NCBI GenBank assembly: GCA_030278955.1
Contig: JAOANR010000003.1
Span: forward strand, 55,276,902 to 55,340,901
Origin: Hygrophila difformis
Taxonomy: Eukaryota; Streptophyta; Magnoliopsida; Lamiales; Acanthaceae
Reading direction: 5' to 3'
DNA length: 64,000 nucleotides
Part shown: piece by piece, positions 11,570-23,735 of the stretch
Numbering within the stretch: the first letter of the stretch is position 1
Layout: each line of letters begins with the position of its first letter
The notes under the pieces: generated by a model
Database searches by the model: none
What the model saw: only the letters and a program-made list of their open reading frames with translations
Told to the model about the DNA's origin: nothing
Position numbers and translations under genes: made by a program

Positions 11570-12345
11570 GGTGCGTTTGGTTGGAGAGATCTTAGATTAC
11601 CAGTGGGAATGTGATTGCTGAGAATGTGAGATTGCTGGGAATGTCAGATTGCTGGGAATCTTATTTTTTGATATTTTAAGATTACTGCGTTTGGTTGGAT
11701 TGAGAATCTCAGATTCCTACATAACATGAATAGACTATAATGCCCTTATTTTAAAATTGTTATTTAATAGTTGTCATGAAGCTTATTTCTCATTAATTCG
11801 ATGTTTCGTCATTTATAATAAAATTCCCCTGCATTTTCTGTAAGTTTTCATTTCGTAAATATCATATATTGCATTACGTTTGAAAGATAATTGTACCTTG
11901 GAATTAGTTAAATCTACTTGTTTGTTGCAATTTTATAGAATGTGCAAACTGTAAACAGTGAAATTCATAAAAAATGTTCAAAAACTCCATGACCACAAAA
12001 AAAAAAAAAAAATTAAACAATCAATGAATTTTTATTATACCAAATTAAAATTCAATAAAAATAATAAAATTGTTAAGTTTTAAAATGACTTGATGTATGG
12101 TTTTAAAATTTAAAAGGGTATAAAAGATAATTTAATATAACATGAAATCGAAGATGCCTCGTAATTTAAGATTACCTGGCTTATAGAAGGGAATCACATT
12201 CTCATCAATCTTAGCCAACATTTCCACTTAGTTGGGAATCTAACATTCCTTCCTAAAATATTACCCCAACCAAATGTGAGAATGCGTCATTCCTTGCAAA
12301 AGATTCCCAGGGGCATCCAAGATACCCCAATCAAACGCAACATAA
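11570..12345. mobile_element. MITE-like element with GTGCGTTTGGTTGG ends
   Basis: The left end reads GTGCGTTTGGTTGGAGAGAT. The right end, on the other strand, reads GTTGCGTTTGATTGGGGTAT. Both are followed inward by matching TGGGAATC-type sequence, giving imperfect TIRs about 770 bp apart. The inside is AT-rich and non-coding, with TGCTGGGAATGT repeated near the left end. No convincing TSD was found. Confidence 0.6.
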
Positions 12346-12929
12346 AGATGGTATTGAATAATACAAGTAATCCAACATTAAAGTTTTGTATATGCAGATC
12401 TGAACAACAACTAAACAAGGGTTTGCACTATTTTTTACAACCTTTCTAATATAACGAGGCCAAAGAAGTCCAAATACACCCAACCACACATACCCTAAAT
12501 GCCAAAAAATAGTAGTAGCATTTATATAAAGTAAATGACAATATAGGAAAAACATAATATGAATACCCCAAAATTACAACTATTGTGGAAAACTTTTTCA
12601 TCTTTAAAAAACTACCTAAAACGGATGACAAATTACCCTATAGTCACCAAGGGGTTTGGATACGGTGCTGAATGGATGATCTTCAGCAGGTACTGATGTG
12701 CTGATCCAATGAGGTGTGTACTAGGTATTTAATAATATCAAAATTGTATAAAAAACTTAGCACATGTAAAGCATCGTTCAACACATACAAAATATTCATT
12801 CAACACTTCAGAAGGAGCTGATTCAGCTCACAAACCAAATTCGTCACCAACCACAATGTAAATTATTCATTAATTAAACATAACTCACCAACCACAAATT
12901 CAATTTATCTTTCTAAAAAATGTCAATTG
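12346..12929. other. Intergenic AT-rich region
   Basis: No coding sequence is supported. A stretch at about 12775-12860 (CAACACATACAAAATATTCA, GCTCACAAACCAAATTCGTC) resembles one at about 9410-9480, so both may belong to one unnamed short repeat family. Confidence 0.4.
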
Positions 12930-14908
12930 AAATTGAATTTCTTCATGACTCCCAGCGCAACAACATTTTATGAGAAAGTTGGCTCTCCAAGAGGTTTTGT
13001 GAAGATGTCAGCTTTGCTGATCTTCACATGGACAATGTTCGATATCAATTTTTACCTTCATTAACTATGTCCCTTAGGAAGTGTAAGCGAAGAGAGATGT
13101 GCTTTGATCTTCCATGCAAACAGGATCTTTAGAAACCGAGCTCGCGGATTTATCGTTACAATACATGTCGTAGGACCATGCTCCTTGAAGCTCAAACTCT
13201 CTAGAATTCCTCTAAGTCGCACACTTTGAATCCCAACCAAAGATGCCGCTATATATTCTGCTTCGGTGGTAGAAAATGCCACCATTGGTTATTTTTTTTA
13301 AACTCCATGAAATAGCTAGGGATATGGTGGGGCCCCTCTCACACCCCCTTATTATGAAACCCTTATTAAATAAAAGGGGTGAGGGTAACATCATCTTTCT
13401 AGTACGAGTTACCATCACTGCTTGCAAGATTAAACAAATAGTCGGAAGTACTTCATGAATCATCATAGCTTCCCCCCAAATCATTATCTGAGTAGCCAAC
13501 AAGTTTAATGGGTCTGAGCTTCTTAAAATATCCCACAATCCTTTTACATATTTCAAAATCCTTTTAGCAGCCTCTCAAAGATTTGAAAACAACTTCTCAA
13601 TGAATGAATCTACTAACCAAGTTCACAGTGAACATTATGTCAAGCTGAGTGGCCGCAAGATACATAAAGTTTCCAATTAAACTTTGAAACATTGTTTTGT
13701 CGACTTCCAACTTGTTATGCAATGGCTTGTTATTGCCTTGGCATGCTCCGTATTGAACTTTCACAAAACCTCGTCTGCATAGTTTCCTAGAGAAATAAAT
13801 ATTCCAGCTTTTGATTGTTCAACTTTGATCCCAAGAAAATGATATAATTCTCTTGATCAATTTCAAGTGAAAATAAGGCTATCGACATAGAGGCTCACAA
13901 TCATAATACCACTATTGAAGCATTTTTTTCAATATAGAAACTATGTTCCAGTGGGCATCTTTCAAAGCCCGAGGCAACTGCTACAACCCATATGTGCGTT
14001 TATGAGTTTATACACTTTGTGTTCTTCACCTTTTCTCATATACCCTTCGAGGAAATTAACAAAGTTTCTGGATTTTCAACTCCTTTCTCATGCATAAAAC
14101 CATTCTCACACCTCTTCTCTGGATATATTTCCCAACAATCGGAAATTTTGTGTCCTGGTTTGTGACATTGATAACACTCAATGTAAGATTTCTTATCTTT
14201 ATAATAACAATACCATCTTTTTCATTGAGAATTGTTGGAAGAACGCAGTTTCATGCAGCTCTTTATCTTCTCTAGGTTAGTTGTCCACCCCTATCTTTTT
14301 CGCTTCCTTGGTTATGTCCTCTTCCACGTTCATCAAAGAAAACCAAGGTCTCCGTAAATTGGGATTTTAAAGCGTAATATTGAGAAATTGAAATCTGTTG
14401 ATTCCTTTGAAGTATTCATGCTTCATAGGCCTCCAATTTTCCTTACAAGCTTTCTAATGCCATTGACAATATATCTTGAGACTCCTCAATGGCCACCACA
14501 ACATGATCAAATTTACTCTGCAGGCTACATAAGATTTTCTCTACTATCCTTTGGGTCTTAACAACCTCTTCATTTGATGTCATTTGAGTTACAAGAGAAT
14601 TGGCTCTTGTAAAAAAATCAAAATTTTCATTTTCTTTCATCTCGAATTTATTAAATTAAGCCCTCAGTGATTGCAAGTGAACAGTTTTTCACTTGATCTT
14701 GGCCAAAGTATGTTTTTTGTAGGATCTTACATGCCTCTTTGATGCTTTTTGCCTATGATAGCCTTTTACAAACTGGAATTTTGATTGTTTGGAATATTTG
14801 GAAGAGAGCTTTTCTTGTCTTGCTGCATTTGTCCCTCAAAACACTCTTTCAGAGGCAATACATTGGGATTAATCACATGGAACACCTACACAATCTTCCA
14901 CAACACTC
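12930..14908 (-). pseudogene. Ty1/copia remnant: pol end and gag, internally deleted
   Basis: Read on the minus strand, from right to left: a gag segment (RIVEKILCSLQSKFDHVVVAIEES, about 14443-14640), a CCHC knuckle (CYQCHKPGHKISDC, about 14130-14185), then directly a damaged reverse transcriptase (remnants of the YKLxKALYGLKQ region near 13970-14050 and VSLYVDSLI near 13890), LIGNFMYLAATQLD near 13665, the RNase H motif STTEAEYIAAS near 13260, and the terminal ADIFTKPL at about 12990. Protease, integrase and the first part of reverse transcriptase are missing. Many frameshifts and stops are present. The N-terminal part of gag lies 12.4 kb away at 27301-27400, beyond a nested insertion. Clearly dead. 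Confidence 0.8.
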
Positions 14909-15563
14909 TGTTAGTCTTGGAAAAGAGATTTTCTAGTCTTTTTTCTTTCCAAAAAATCCAAATAAGTCCGTTAGTAATTTTTTTGCCCCATATAGTTCTC
15001 CGCGTTGCTAATGTTTTTTCAATTTGATTCTAATTATGTAATTAGTCTGATGTTGCTGACGTGGCCGAAGTAAATCACATTTTACATCCACTGTGGCCAA
15101 TTTGGAATCTCCACACATAACACACCAGCTTAAAATGTACTATGTTTGAAGGCTGTCATAACACATCACTACTCTAAAAAAAATATTTGAAGGCTGCCAT
15201 AACACATCACTATTCTAAAAAATGTCTCTAGCGGGTCAATTGAACTCTTCTTCACTGGGATGACCGACATAGTCTCTACTTGGTTCGCATTGAGCTCTCA
15301 TTGGAGTTACCAAACCCATAAAGAAACAACAACCATTCACAACAATAACAAAGCTTACCTTTATTTTCCATTCCGGATAGACTCAACAACCCTTATCTCA
15401 GCCCTTTCACCACAAAAAAAATTGGTGTTCTTGGTAAATGTAGGTCAAACGACTCCCTTCTTTGTGCGAAGACCATTCTCGCATCGGATTTGGTAGTGCC
15501 TTCGTTGGATGCCATCGGAGTTCTGGTCAGCTACCGCAGTAGATCTTCTTTTAGGTATCAATG

Positions 15564-18318
15564 TGTAACACCCCGGTTTTTGGTCACCCAGGTCGGGATG
15601 TCACCGCCACACCTCCCTAGTAAGACACGGTTTCTCCGGCTTACTAAAGAGATGCAAGGCTAGGTATTTCAGTGTTTAAAAATATTTAAAACATTTGCAA
15701 ACAGCCCATACAATATAGTCTCGAAAATAATAATATTATAACGCAGCGGAAATAGTATTTAAGTATAATATTGCAGCGGAAATGTAAATACGACCGGCAT
15801 GGTCAAAATACGGGTTAAACAGGCCCGTTTATGCTAGAGTCTAATGCAAGAATTTAAATAATAAGTTTCGCAAAATATAAGTCCCCCCATGAATGAACGT
15901 ACTCATGATCATTCCACACACACTGTAAGGAAAAAGGAAAATAAATGGTTTGGTCAACACAACTTGCTGAGTAAGTTAACACATGCATGATCGTATGGTT
16001 TAAAAGCCATTAATTTAATAATTTCATAAAAGCATGATAATAACCATAGATAATAATATAACCAATTCGCATAATTTAATCATGACACTAACCAATAGTA
16101 CATTTAGCATAATTTAAATAAAACCATAATTAATTTAAATAAAGCATTTAATAATTTAAAAGGACATTAATTAAACATTTAACTATCCCCATTTACTCCC
16201 AAGATTTAGTATTTCAAGTGTTTCACGATTTCATCGCGATGTCAACAAGTTTAGCCGGAAACCGGCGGCCGCAGCCGTATCTGCCATACCCAGTACCACT
16301 CCGGAGCCTCGAGAAACCCATATGGATATTCACGAGAGTGTAGGCCATATATCTCATGCCTTTTTGGCAGCATATCTCAAATATTTCGCACGGGTCACCA
16401 TTGTCCATAAAGGCACGAAGTGAATCGTTAGGAGGGCACCCTGCAGAGCACTCACCCCCTAATTTTAAAGATCAAGTTTGTAAAGGGGATTTCCTAATTT
16501 CCAGATTTCATATATTTATTTCAAAGAGTCTTCTACTCGTTTAAACCTTAAAGGCTAGTTTCACCGTTTCAACAAGATTTCAAGATTTGACTCGGTCAAC
16601 CATAGTTTACTCTAAAATTCATTAAATATTGAGTTTAATTCCAAAAATTCTGAAATTTTACCACTGACTGAGAAACATCGAGATGAACAACTTTCGTGTT
16701 TTAACTTTTTCAATCCGAGATACCGAAACAGGTCAAAAACGTCAATTTTCGTCATAACATTAATCTGTCCGAATTTCGTGTACAGCAGTTCAAGATTATC
16801 AAGATCTATCATAGCAAATCAACTCCAAACTTAATGACATTTTACAGAGACCTTCTTAAGACATTTATCTACAACTTTCATGTTCAGATAAAGATCTAAA
16901 TCCGCTTATAACTAATGTCAAAAATGTCATCAAGATCGGACCTAAGTTCTGTCAAGAATTTCAAGATCCAAGTTTCAGCAGTTCGGTTTCGGGTGGATTT
17001 CAAATATCAAAATGTCTCTAAAAATTCTGAAAAATTACAGTAGATAGATCTAAGCCTCAGGAACGTTTTTCGTGTTTTAAGTTTTTCCGTTCGAAGACGT
17101 TTAAAGGTTCGTAAAAATTCGACAAAACTGTTGCGCCGGTAGAAAACGTATGTCGACAGATTTACGAAAGATTTGATGAAGCTTTTAGTTTTACGTGTTT
17201 TAATTACTCCCAGAACCATGTAAGCGTTAACTTACAGATTCATAGATGTCCGGGATCATCTATTTCGAAGGCGTGGCTTCCAGTCCGCCGTTTATCCTCT
17301 CCGTTCGTTGGGTTCTACGTTCTAGATCCGATTCGGGGTGTAGAAATAAAAAGAAGAAGGTTAGGATTCGTTTTCGAATCGTATATGGAACAAGGATCGG
17401 ATCAAAGCTTACTACGATGCTGGAGATCTTCAAATTTTCGTCCAAACAGTCCTCGCCTTGGTTTCGTGCCTCCGACGACTCCGGAATTACGGTTTTCGAA
17501 CGTATAGAGAGTTGTAGGGTTTTGGAAAAGTGTTCGGGGCTTTCAAAAGGTGTTATTTATAGGTAAACAAGACCTAGGGGCGTCCAAGGTCTGCCTCTAA
17601 GAGTTTTGAGCCGAAAGGTGTTCAACCGAAGTCGGAAAATCTGGATTCGGGCGAGTGAATCTCGCAACCGGCGAATCTGTCAAGCGGCGCGGTCGTGGCG
17701 CGCCTTTTCCCACTTGACCGCGCGGCCACCGCGCGGCACTCGCCTGGACTTCGGTCCGGGCGGGTCGTGCGATCTGTCGTGCCTTTCCACCTCTCTTTCG
17801 GACTTCTATCCCCCTATGCTCTCGGATTCTGATTCCCGGGGTATCTTCGGGTTTCTATTTCCTCTCTAAAGTTTACTCGGGTCTAAATGCATTTTTGGAC
17901 TCGAATTCTCGAGTTCATTGGTGTCAGGTTTCGGTGTGCAATTTATTTATCTTTAATTAGTTCTTTTTATTAAATTCCTTTAATTCCTTTTTAAGTTAAA
18001 TTTCATTTCTCATTTCCTTATATTTATTGATTTATTTATTTGTTGGATTTATTTATTTATTGTATTTATTTTATTTATTGTTTATTTATTTAATTATTGT
18101 TTTATGTTGCAAAATTACCTTCCTTAAGAATCAACTTCGTCCTCGAAGTTGTGTTTCGGCTTTTCTCGTGCTCAGGTCTTTTGTTTGTTTTATTATTTTG
18201 TGACTGAACTTAGAATTAAAACTTCTAAGCTGCCTACGTACCCTATGAAGGGATCAAGCCATAACGTAGTTCAAAATTGTTTGTGTACAAAAATGCATGA
18301 AAAATGGATGGTATGACA
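15564..18318 (-). repeat. 3' LTR of gypsy-1
   Basis: 2,755 bp, starting TGTAACACCCCGG and ending GGTATGACA on the + strand. Compared with the other LTR it lacks about 16 bases around 18112 (CTCGGGTATTACAGTC is missing) but keeps a GCGCGGCCACC block near 17720 that the other has lost. Confidence 0.93.
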
Positions 18319-18333
18319 TCCTCTCCCCCTTAA
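18319..18333 (-). promoter_or_regulatory. Polypurine tract of gypsy-1
   Basis: On the minus strand TTAAGGGGGAGAGGA directly abuts the 3' LTR; this is the plus-strand DNA priming site. The same tract is found in gypsy-2. Confidence 0.85.
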
Positions 18334-18341
18334 GATTGCAG

Positions 18342-20625
18342 TTATGTCCCCATAACTGTGTCGGTGTCTGTTTGGAACAATGTCGGGTAGCGTTCTCTCA
18401 TGTCGGATTCTACCTCCCAAGTCGCCGTCTCACTTTCGTGGTTCGACCAAAGAACCTTGATCATTTTGACGGTTTTGTTCCTCGTTACTCGCTCCTTAGT
18501 GTCCAGAATCCGCACCGGGACTTCTTCATAAGTCAAATCCTCATCGAGTTCGATTATCTCCGGTTGAAGTACATATGTCGGGTCCGGCACATACTTCTTT
18601 AGTTGTGAGACATAGAAGACATTATGAACTCGATCTAATTGTGGCGGTAAAGCCAGTCGGTAGGCCAAATTTCCGACTCGTTCTAGAATCTCCTAAGGTC
18701 CTATGTATCGAGGACTCAACTTTACTCGTTTGCCAAAGCGCATCACCCCTTTCATGGGTGATATCTTTAGCATGACCCTATCTCCCACTTGAAATTCTAG
18801 GTCTCGTCGTCTCGCGTCAGCGTAACTCTTCTGGCGGTCTTGAGCGGCTTTCATTTTTCCTTGAATCACTTTGATTTGTTGAGCCATGTCTTCGATAAGT
18901 TGTGGTCCCACTACCACCGACTTATCGTTTTCTTCCCAGCTCAACGGGCTTCGGCACTTTCGTCCATACAATGCCTCGAAAGGTGCCATGCCAATGCTAG
19001 CATGATAGCTATTGTTATAGGAAACTCAATTAAGGGCAAATGAGCTTCCCAATTTCCCTTAAACTCCAACACACATGCTCTCAGCATGTCTTCTAGTGTT
19101 TGGATTGTTCTCTCGGTTTGACCATCCGTCATCGGGTGGAATGCGGTGCTCATTTTGATTTGAGTACCGAGAGCTTTTTGTAACTCCGTCCAAAAGTGAG
19201 AGACAAATCTACTGTCTCTATCGGAAATGATGTCATGTGGTACTCCATGTCGTCGTACCACATTATCAACGTAGGCTCGGGCCAATTGGTCCATAGTCCA
19301 CGTGTCCTTCATCGGGATAATGGCTGTCTTCGTTAGCCTATCCACAATCACCCAAATCTTGTTCATGCCTTTAGGTGATCGGGGTAATCCCGAGACAAAA
19401 TCCATCGAGATGCTATCCCACTTCCAACTTGGAATCTCTAGTGGTTGCATCAGTCCTAAAGGTTTATGTCGCACTGCCTTAACCTTTTGGCAGGTGAGAC
19501 ATTTCGCCACGAAGTCTGCCACTTCTTTCTTCATTCCCGGCCACCAATAGATCTTCTTTAGATCTTTGTAAAGCTTGTCGCCTCCGGGATGTACTGAATA
19601 CGGCGTGTTGTGCCCTTCCTCCATCAACTTCCGCTTCAACTCGGCACATTTAAGGGGCACGCACCATCTCCCTTTGAAACGAATGCTTCCATCCTTGTGG
19701 ACAGCAAATCCTATTGCCTTTCCTTCGGCAATATACCCCTTTATCTTTTCGAGTTTCGCGTCACCCGGTTGGGCGAGTTAATCTCGTCCAATATTGGAGT
19801 TTCAACGACCATTGCGTTGATCGTTTCACTCACTGTGCCAGGATGCACAAGTTCCACGTCCAATCTTGCTAAATCCATGTACAATGCCGGCGGAATTACC
19901 AACGAGTTCGTCACGTGTTGGGTTTTCCGACTTAGGGCATCGGCTACCACATTTGCCTTCCCCTCGTGGTAGGCTATCTCTAAATCGTAGTCCTTAATAA
20001 GTTCCAACCACCTTCGCTATGTCAAATTCAACTCCTTCTGAGTGAATATATACTTCAAGCTCTTGTGGTCGGTGAACATTCGACACTTCTGCCTATAGAG
20101 ATAATGTCTCCATATCTTTAGAGCGAAAATGACCGCTGCCAACTCCAGGTCGTGTGTCGGATAATTCTCCTCGTGAGGTTTTAGTTGGCGTGATGCATAC
20201 GCTACGACTCTCGAGTCTTGCATCAAGACACAACCTAAACCTTCCTTCGAAACATCGCTATAAACTTCGAAGTCACCACCCTCTGATGGTAGTGTCAATA
20301 TGGGTGTGGTTGTGAGTCGTTTCTTCAGTTCTTGAAACGCTGTCTCACAAGCCTCTGTCCACACGTATTTTACTCCCTTCTTTAGTAGCTGGGTCAAAGG
20401 TCGTGCGATTTTCGAAAAATCCTTCACGAACCGTCTATAATACCCGACTAATCCAAGGAAACTCCTTATCTCCGTTTGACTCTTTGGAGTTGCCCATTCA
20501 GTTACGGCAGAGACTTTTGCCGGATACACTGAAACTCCATCAGCGGATACTATGTGTCCAAGAAATGCTACCTCCTTCAATCGCATTTGAACAACTTGCC
20601 GAATAGTTGATCGTGTAAAACAATA
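18342..20625 (-). pseudogene. gypsy-1 pol remnant: RT end, RNase H, integrase, chromodomain
   Basis: Compared with the intact pol of gypsy-2, this copy begins within reverse transcriptase ([11 protein letters not shown] near 20600) and has about an 8-base deletion there. RNase H ([16 protein letters not shown]), the integrase zinc motif and DDE core ([25 protein letters not shown]) and the chromodomain-like end ([16 protein letters not shown]) follow. Breaks include frameshifts near 19770 and 19022 and an in-frame stop near 18690. At 20625 homology to pol stops abruptly and the antisense insert begins. Confidence 0.88.
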
Positions 20626-21462
20626 GAAGGTGTGGGAATAAGAAAAAAAGAAAAAAAAAAAACATTTTCGTGGGACCGCGCGGTGCCCGCGCGGCCACAA
20701 CAGGTTGAAAAAAAAGGGCTCGCGCGGAGCGCGAGCCATTCCGCCCCATTTCCACTTCCGAGGCTTCTTCTAGTTTGCTCCCAAATTCGTTCTCTCATCC
20801 CCCAATTCTCCCATTCCCGGCTTCGATTTTTCATTGCAAGGTATGTGTCTACTACTTCTACTTGTCAATTTCAGATTTTATGCCTTGTTTAGCTTTAATC
20901 TTTGGGTGAATTTCAAAATTAGGGTTTAGGGACAAGAATTGGGGATTTGCTGTTTTTAGACTTAATTTGTGCAATTAGCGAGTTTATGCGATACTTGGTG
21001 TTATTTTTGTGGATTAGGAAGTATTTGTGCAACAATGTATGCCTAGTTTGAGGAAGTTTTTACTAGATTCCATGCTTTAGAGAGAATATGAATTTCCCGA
21101 TTTGTATTGGTATTGCGGGCATGAGAATGGGTTCGTTGTCGTTGTTTTGTGCCCTGTTATGATGATGAGTTATTGCCTAAGCAATTGTTTTGATTTCGGG
21201 ACGTTTCCTATGTGTTTACAAGTAAACTTTGAACTTGATTTATTGCGCACACAACGTGCTTGACTAAATGCCACAAAGGTCTTGGAATTAGTTTAAGCAT
21301 ATCCTTTGTCCAGATTACCTTCCGGTTTGTCTTAGCGAACGATGGGATTTGATGTTCTTATGGCATATTCACGTTGGAAGTCTGTATTGATGTCCCTTAC
21401 GTATTTCTGCTTGAGTTTTGTGTGGAATTTAGTCTTATAATTGGTATTGGATGATTTGCAGG
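20626..21462 (+). other. Leader region of the antisense unit, with a predicted 621-bp intron
   Basis: This stretch has no match in gypsy-2. It begins AT-rich, then has GC-rich hairpins (20675-20697, and GGCTCGCGC...GCGCGAGCC at 20717-20737), a pyrimidine-rich stretch, and a good donor at 20841 (GCAAG|GTATGT) paired with an acceptor at 21461 (TTTGCAG|GATG) directly before an ATG. The T-rich, non-coding stretch between them looks like a 5' UTR intron. The splice sites are predictions. Confidence 0.5.
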
Positions 21463-22794
21463 ATGTTGCTCTTTTTGTGGGTTGTTTTGGCGTCTCTCAT
21501 GTGTCCCCCGAGGACCAGGACACGGGTTGCTCAGCGCGATGAGGCTGGCCCTAGCACTGCCGCTCCGGCGATGCCTGATTTTGATAAGAGCGAGTAAGAG
21601 GAGGACGAGGAGCAGCGGGGCCCTAAACTCAGGGGTCTTCCCGACGAGGTGCGTCCCCATCGACACGATAGGCATCGGTTTGCTACTATGGCCTCTCAGG
21701 AGTTCTATTTCGACGAGCTTCGTCGGAACAGGGCTTATGTTCCGGAGAGAGGCATGGATCCTCATCATATGGACGATGACAGGGTTAGTCTAGTTTTGGA
21801 CCTTCTTCAGTGGACTGGACTCGCGCGCCATCCCGAGGGCATCGCTTCTGGTTATTTAGCTATGGAGGTCATCGCCAACATTGGCGGTCTCGGGGAGAAC
21901 AACGACTTGTCTCGAGTCTGGGTTCTGGGTCGCCATCTGGATTTCAGAGCTCGGGCGATCAACGTCTACTTCGGCCTTCCTGGCGACGGCATATTCCGGC
22001 CACAGCCTGAGGGTCGTATACCCCCGCCTTCGTGGGGCGTTTTGTGCACTGAGGTGGGACCTCGGCTTGAGCATGATCACGAGCTGCAATTGACGACGAT
22101 GGACTCTCTGTGGCGCGAGCTTGCTCAGATATGGTTAGGCCGTGTCCGGCCGATTGCCCGGAGCCATATCGTTATAGACCACGTCTATGAGACCATCTGC
22201 TTTATCGCCCGAGGTGGTAGGGTGAATGTTGGGGCTTGTATCGCAGACAACCTGAGGGGTATGCGCCGAGGACGAGGGAGTAGGGTGATTACCCACGTTC
22301 ATCTTATTTGTGGTATGTGTGCGGCTCAGGGGATCCGTACGTCACCAGAGACGGATCCTTACGAGCTAGCCGCTGGCGGCTACTACCGTATCCCTACCTA
22401 CGCCGCTCGACGCAGTGCTCTACGACGTGGGGCTCCTCCGGCTGTCCTTCGCCCGGAGCCCAATGATGATGGTTTGATTTTGGTTGTCCCTCCTGAGCAG
22501 CCACCTCCACCTCCCGTGGTTCCCCAGCAGGGTCCGGAGGTGCCGCAGATACTTCAGATGATGCAGGGTATGCAGCTTAGTGTGGATGCTGGGTTTGCTC
22601 GTATCGACGCTGGGTTTGCAGCCGGGCAGGCTCGTTATGACGCTTTGGATGCCAGGATGGATCTATACCAGGCTCGCATGGATACGATCACTACGAGGCA
22701 GCTGGAGCAGCAGGCCACCATGACCGACATGTATGCCTACATGCGTCAGATGGACGAGTATATGCGTCGTCGGTTCCCGCCTCCCGACCAGTGA
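21463..22794 (+). pseudogene. Antisense ORF in gypsy-1, similar to putative plant transposon proteins
   Basis: In-frame ATGs lie at 21463, 21499 and 21688; an in-frame TAA at 21595-21597 stops translation from the first two, so only 369 residues from 21688 are open. The N-terminal half (EFYFDELRRNRAYVPERG, then RAINVYFGLPGDG) resembles the 'putative plant transposon protein' domain carried by extra ORFs of some plant retrotransposons, as far as I can judge from memory of the family. A Pro-rich linker (PPPPPVVPQQ) leads to a heptad-like C-terminus (FARIDAGFAAGQARYDALDARM) that should form a coiled coil. Codon use is GC-rich and gene-like. It runs opposite to the host element. The function is unknown. 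It could be a captured gene or part of another retroelement. Confidence 0.6.
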
Positions 22795-23030
22795 TCCTTC
22801 GTTTCTGCGTCTCCATTTAGGTTTGCAGTAGTAGTGTTTTATTTGGTTGTTTTTTTATGGGACTGTATATGGATGATCTTGCTGATTTTGTTTAGTAGTT
22901 TATGTTTCCGTTGTATCCTTGCTTAGTTGTTTGATTTGACTGTTATCGTTTAGAGAAAATGTGGTGGAACTATTCCAGTTCGTCTCTTTTTTTTTTTCCG
23001 ATAGTTTAGGGCTGAAAGATTTCAAAAAAA
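22795..23030 (+). other. 3' region of the antisense unit
   Basis: T-rich, 3' UTR-like sequence. Homology to gypsy-2 resumes at about 23030 (CATTTTATTCC...TTTTAATACAAGTA compared with 40352-40395), which marks the right breakpoint of the insert. Confidence 0.5.
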
Positions 23031-23172
23031 ATCCACTTGCATTTTATTCCTTAAAAGAATTTTAATACAAGTAATAGGATGCGCAAAATAAATGTACTAT
23101 CTAGGACAAAGTATCTAAATGATCTCTGCGTCCTCTGGCAAAGTAGTGGGGTCTTTCATTGGGTCATCCTCG

Positions 23173-23706
23173 TCAGAGACTTGGCCGGTGCCCAAGGGTC
23201 CATGAAACACTGGGGATGGTAGATCGACGGCTTCCGGAACTGGTTCCGGTGACTCCTCCAGATGGCTCTCCACGGGGCTCGGGTTTGGCAACGGGCGGAC
23301 CATGTGGGGCCAGAGTCCAAGGGTTCCGTAGCGTCCACGGATAAGGCCGGATGGGCTCTCTACTGGGGGTGTTGGGCTTCGTGGTCCCATCAAATGGTCT
23401 TCTGTATGGTACTACTATGTCGGTGAGGTCAAGCAGGTTCGTCCCTAGATCCTCGATTCTATCTATCATCGCATCGCTCCGTTCGGTGAGCTTTTGCACT
23501 TGAGTTTCTAAGTCTTTTATGCGACCTTGATCAGCGGCTCTCAAGTTCAGGAAGTGTTGGAGGTCAGCTTCCCTTAAGTCTCCCATTTGGTGCAGATTTT
23601 CCTCCAAGTGAGCTATACGATTTTTCATTTGTTGTATGGTTTGTTGGGAATCAAGGTGAACGTTCGTCATTTTGATCATCAATTGCATCATATCTTGACT
23701 AGCCAT
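23173..23706 (-). CDS. gypsy leader ORF (coiled coil), gypsy-1 copy
   Basis: 177 residues starting at ATG 23706, located between PBS and the normal gag position. Residues 1-60 (MASQDMMQLMIKMTNVHLDS..., HLEENLHQMGDLREAD) closely match the 111-residue ORF at the same place in gypsy-2, although the nucleotide sequences have clearly diverged; two small indels separate them. Heptads of Leu/Ile/Met between about 20 and 95 predict a coiled coil. The C-terminal 80 residues are Pro-rich and differ from gypsy-2. I do not recognise the family. No catalytic motif is visible. Confidence 0.55.
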   Translation of the reverse strand: MASQDMMQLMIKMTNVHLDSQQTIQQMKNRIAHLEENLHQMGDLREADLQHFLNLRAADQGRIKDLETQVQKLTERSDAMIDRIEDLGTNLLDLTDIVVPYRRPFDGTTKPNTPSREPIRPYPWTLRNPWTLAPHGPPVAKPEPRGEPSGGVTGTSSGSRRSTIPSVSWTLGHRPSL

Positions 23707-23735
23707 CTAGTGCAAGCAAACGATTTAAGTTAATA

